Of a DNA stretch of 64,000 bases, positions 61,843-64,000 are shown piece by piece. A program made the translations under genes and the position numbers. The notes under the pieces were generated by a model. The model saw only the letters and a list, made by a program, of their open reading frames with translations. It made no database searches and was not told the DNA's origin. The stretch covers positions 62,001-126,000 of the forward strand of contig NZ_WBMS02000004.1 in the NCBI RefSeq assembly GCF_008923205.2, read 5' to 3'. The DNA is from Actinomadura physcomitrii. Lineage in GTDB: Bacteria; Actinomycetota; Actinomycetes; Streptosporangiales; Streptosporangiaceae. Within the stretch, counting starts at the first letter, position 1. Each line of letters starts with the position of its first letter.

Positions 61843-64000
61843 TCAGCCGCCGGGCGGGCGTTCCAGGCCGAACTCGTCGACGACGTCGTCGAACGTCCGG
61901 GCCGTGCCGCGGTCGTAGGCGGCGGTGTAGGCGGCCTCGCCGAGGTCGCCGCGGACGGCGGCCTTGATGGCGAGGACGTCGGGCAGCGACAGGTCGGGGC
62001 CGCCGCGCAGCCCGTCGGCGGTGCCGAGCAGCACGGCCGCCCGCTCCGGGTCGCCGAGCAGGCGGGCCCGTTCGGCGACGCCCGCCAGCACGTAGGACAG
62101 GATCGGGTGGTCGCGGGCGCGGGCGGCGCCGCGGACCGCCTCGTCGAGCCGCGCGGACGCCTCGTCCAGCGCGCCCGTCGCCAGGTCGAGCTGGGCGCGC
62201 GAGCACAGGACCATCGCGCGGAACTGCGGCGGGCCGGGGATGTCCCTGGTCAGCTCGTCGGCGCGGGCGAGCCGGCGCCGCGCCTCCGCCGCGTCGCCGG
62301 AGCGGCGGGCGAACTCGCCGAGCTGGTAGTGCACCGCGGCGACCTCCTCGGGCCGCCGGGACGCCTCGACGCCCTCCACCGCCGCGAGCAGCAGCGCCTC
62401 GCCGCGCTCGCGCTCGCCGATCAGGTCGAGCGCGTTGGCGAGCTTCATGTGGACGTGGACGAGGGCCGCGGTCCCGCCGCCGAGTTCGGCGTTCAGCCGC
62501 AGCGACTCCTCGAACAGGGCGACGGAGCGGTGGTGGTCGCCGTCCCGGCCGGCGATCTCCGCCTGCGCGGCGAGCGTGAACGACAGCCCCCACCGGTCGC
62601 CGGCCTCGCGGAACGCGGCGAGCGCCCGGTCGCAGTCCTCCTGCACCCTGCCCGACCAGCCGAAGTTGTGGGCGATCTGGCCGCGGATGAAGTACGCCAG
62701 CCCGCGCACCCACGGGTCCGGGTCGTCCAGCAGCCCGTCGACGCCGGGCGCGGTCGTGTCGTCCCAGCCGACGGTGTACATGTCGAAGCTGGTGAGCATC
62801 AGGCGCAGCACCGGGTGCAGGGCGGCGGGGTCGCGGCCGGCGCACAGCCGCCTGGCGCGGTTCAGCCAGCCGAGCACGCGGTCGCCGTCGAGCTGGTTGT
62901 CCAGCGAGGCCATGGCCCCGAGCGCGAGGGCGCGGGCGGTGGTCTCGTCGTCGGGGACGCCCGGCAGCGGGAGGACGTCCTCCAGGTGGTCGGCGCCGTC
63001 GCGCAGTTCGCCGTGCAGGAACCAGTACCAGCCGAGGGCCGCGCAGAACCGGACGGCGGTCGCCGCGTCCCCGGCGGAGATCGTCCAGCGCAGCGCGGCC
63101 GAGATGTTGTCGTGCTCGGCGGTCAGCCGGCGCAGCCACTCGAGCTGCTCGGCCCGGTACAGGTGCGGCTCCGCCTCCTCGGCCAGCCGGACGAAGCAGC
63201 GGGCGTGCGCGCGCCGGACGTCGTGCTCCTCGCCGGCCTCGGCGAGCCGTTCGGCCCCGTAGGCGCGGATCGTCTCCAGCATCCGGTAGCGGGGCTCGTC
63301 GTCCGTGCCCGTCACGATCACGAGGGACTTGTCGACGAGCGCGGCGAGCGCGTCCATGACGGCTGCGCGGTCGAGGCCCGCGCCGGCGCAGACCTGCTCG
63401 GCGGTCTCGAGCGTGGCGCCGCCGGGGAAGGCGGCCAGCCGCCGGCACAGCGCGCGTTCGGGCTCGTCCAGCAGGTCCCAGCTCCACTCGACGACGGCGC
63501 GCAGCGTCCGGTGCCGGGGCAGGGCGGTGCGGCTGCCCGCGCTGAGCAGCCGGAACCGGTCGTCCAGCCGGGTCGCGACCTGCGCGGGCGTCAGCGCCCG
63601 CAGCCGCGCGGCGGCGAGTTCGATGGCCAGCGGGATGCCGTCGAGCGCGCGGCAGATCCGCACGACCGGGGCGACGTTGGCGGCGGTGACGGCGAACCCG
63701 GGCGCGACGGCGGCGGCGCGGTCGGCGAACAGCCGGACGGCGGGCCGGGCGAGCGCCTCGTGCGGCGTGGCGGCCGGCGGCGGCGCCTCCAGCGGCCCGA
63801 CGGGCCAGAGCGTCTCGCCGGTGATGCCGAGCGGTTCCCGGCTGGTCGCCATGACCCGGACGCCGGGGCAGCCGGCGAGGACCCGGTCGGCGAGCCGGGC
63901 GGCGGCGTCGAGCAGGTGCTCGCAGTTGTCGAGGACGAGCAGCATCCGCCGCCCCGACAGGGCGGTGACGACGCGGTCCAGGGGGTCGGACGGCGCGGCG
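61843..64000 (-). CDS. AfsR/SARP-type or LuxR-type ATPase regulator, partial at the 5' end
   Basis: At least 718 residues, running off the right edge. The visible part begins inside the STAND/NB-ARC ATPase after the P-loop: VTALSGRRMLLVLDNCEHLL is the Walker B-like strand, VMATSREPLG the sensor, and CRALDGIPLAIELAAARLRA the GxP motif. A winged-helix-like region (LDEPERALCRRLAAFPGG) and TPR-like helical repeats follow. The missing N-terminus would show a BTAD/SARP DNA-binding domain or only the ATPase. It typically activates secondary-metabolite clusters, none visible here. It lies beside the MFS remnant. Confidence 0.85.
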   Translation of the reverse strand, partial: AAPSDPLDRVVTALSGRRMLLVLDNCEHLLDAAARLADRVLAGCPGVRVMATSREPLGITGETLWPVGPLEAPPPAATPHEALARPAVRLFADRAAAVAPGFAVTAANVAPVVRICRALDGIPLAIELAAARLRALTPAQVATRLDDRFRLLSAGSRTALPRHRTLRAVVEWSWDLLDEPERALCRRLAAFPGGATLETAEQVCAGAGLDRAAVMDALAALVDKSLVIVTGTDDEPRYRMLETIRAYGAERLAEAGEEHDVRRAHARCFVRLAEEAEPHLYRAEQLEWLRRLTAEHDNISAALRWTISAGDAATAVRFCAALGWYWFLHGELRDGADHLEDVLPLPGVPDDETTARALALGAMASLDNQLDGDRVLGWLNRARRLCAGRDPAALHPVLRLMLTSFDMYTVGWDDTTAPGVDGLLDDPDPWVRGLAYFIRGQIAHNFGWSGRVQEDCDRALAAFREAGDRWGLSFTLAAQAEIAGRDGDHHRSVALFEESLRLNAELGGGTAALVHVHMKLANALDLIGERERGEALLLAAVEGVEASRRPEEVAAVHYQLGEFARRSGDAAEARRRLARADELTRDIPGPPQFRAMVLCSRAQLDLATGALDEASARLDEAVRGAARARDHPILSYVLAGVAERARLLGDPERAAVLLGTADGLRGGPDLSLPDVLAIKAAVRGDLGEAAYTAAYDRGTARTFDDVVDEFGLERPPGG

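Noticed and set aside
1..64000. CRISPR arrays, transposases, tRNA and rRNA genes
   Set aside because: No regularly spaced repeats, no transposase-like proteins and no cloverleaf or rRNA segments were recognised by eye; a covariance-model scan would be needed to exclude small RNAs.

Overview
The window is GC-rich actinomycete chromosome. The gene order and protein families best fit a Thermomonosporaceae/Streptosporangiales-type organism such as Actinomadura; the genus is an inference. The supporting families are DUF3159, DUF3710, DUF4193, DUF4235 and DUF3152 proteins, SepH, a CeoB/CeoC pair, a CutR/CutS-type two-component system, a coproporphyrin-type ferrochelatase and a bL37-like micro-protein. 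GTG and TTG starts are common. I saw no rRNA, tRNA, CRISPR array or insertion sequence.

Layout. 0-6.5 kb is accessory: a partial gene at the edge, an Fsr-type MFS pump divergent from an AraC regulator, a 5'-truncated MFS pseudogene, a fatty acyl-CoA ligase, an APH-fold protein and a zinc-ribbon protein. 6.6-12.7 kb holds a bacterial RNA-repair pair (Hen1 and Pnkp, overlapping by 4 bp), an upstream DUF3152 metzincin-like exported protein and a divergent bacterial PARG/macrodomain protein. 12.8-20.1 kb has a TetR/DHA2-MFS pair with a dense operator region, an LLM flavin oxidoreductase, a secreted DUF11-type protein, a DUF1906 protein and an Eis-like acetyltransferase.

20.2-34.7 kb is the conserved actinobacterial block: TRAM RNA methyltransferase, APC permease, ceoB, ceoC, DUF3159, OB-fold, then DUF3710 and dut. 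Between the OB-fold and DUF3710 genes lie an FtsX-type ABC exporter, a 1383-residue HEAT-repeat protein and a bL37 gene. A poly-G/poly-C tract marks the start of that interval and may be an assembly seam.

34.9-41.7 kb carries a DUF6412-like protein, a YidC-like insertase, a CYP124-like P450, a valyl-tRNA synthetase that looks archaeal-type, DUF4235, an EcsC-like protein and DUF4193. 42.1-52.5 kb carries two tandem Ser/Thr kinases, the second fused to an extracytoplasmic family-5 solute-binding domain. They are followed by cutS/cutR-like genes, a conserved 58-residue protein, an inositol-monophosphatase-family gene, ferrochelatase and a lytic transglycosylase.

52.6-64 kb has an MFS 5' remnant, an aldonolactone oxidase, a Thr/Pro-rich membrane protein, SepH, two PH-domain membrane proteins, a DrrAB-type ABC exporter, strong inverted repeats, an MFS 3' remnant and a partial AfsR/SARP-type ATPase regulator running off the right edge. 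Themes are envelope and cell-division housekeeping, drug export and its decay (three MFS fragments), RNA damage repair and kinase signalling.
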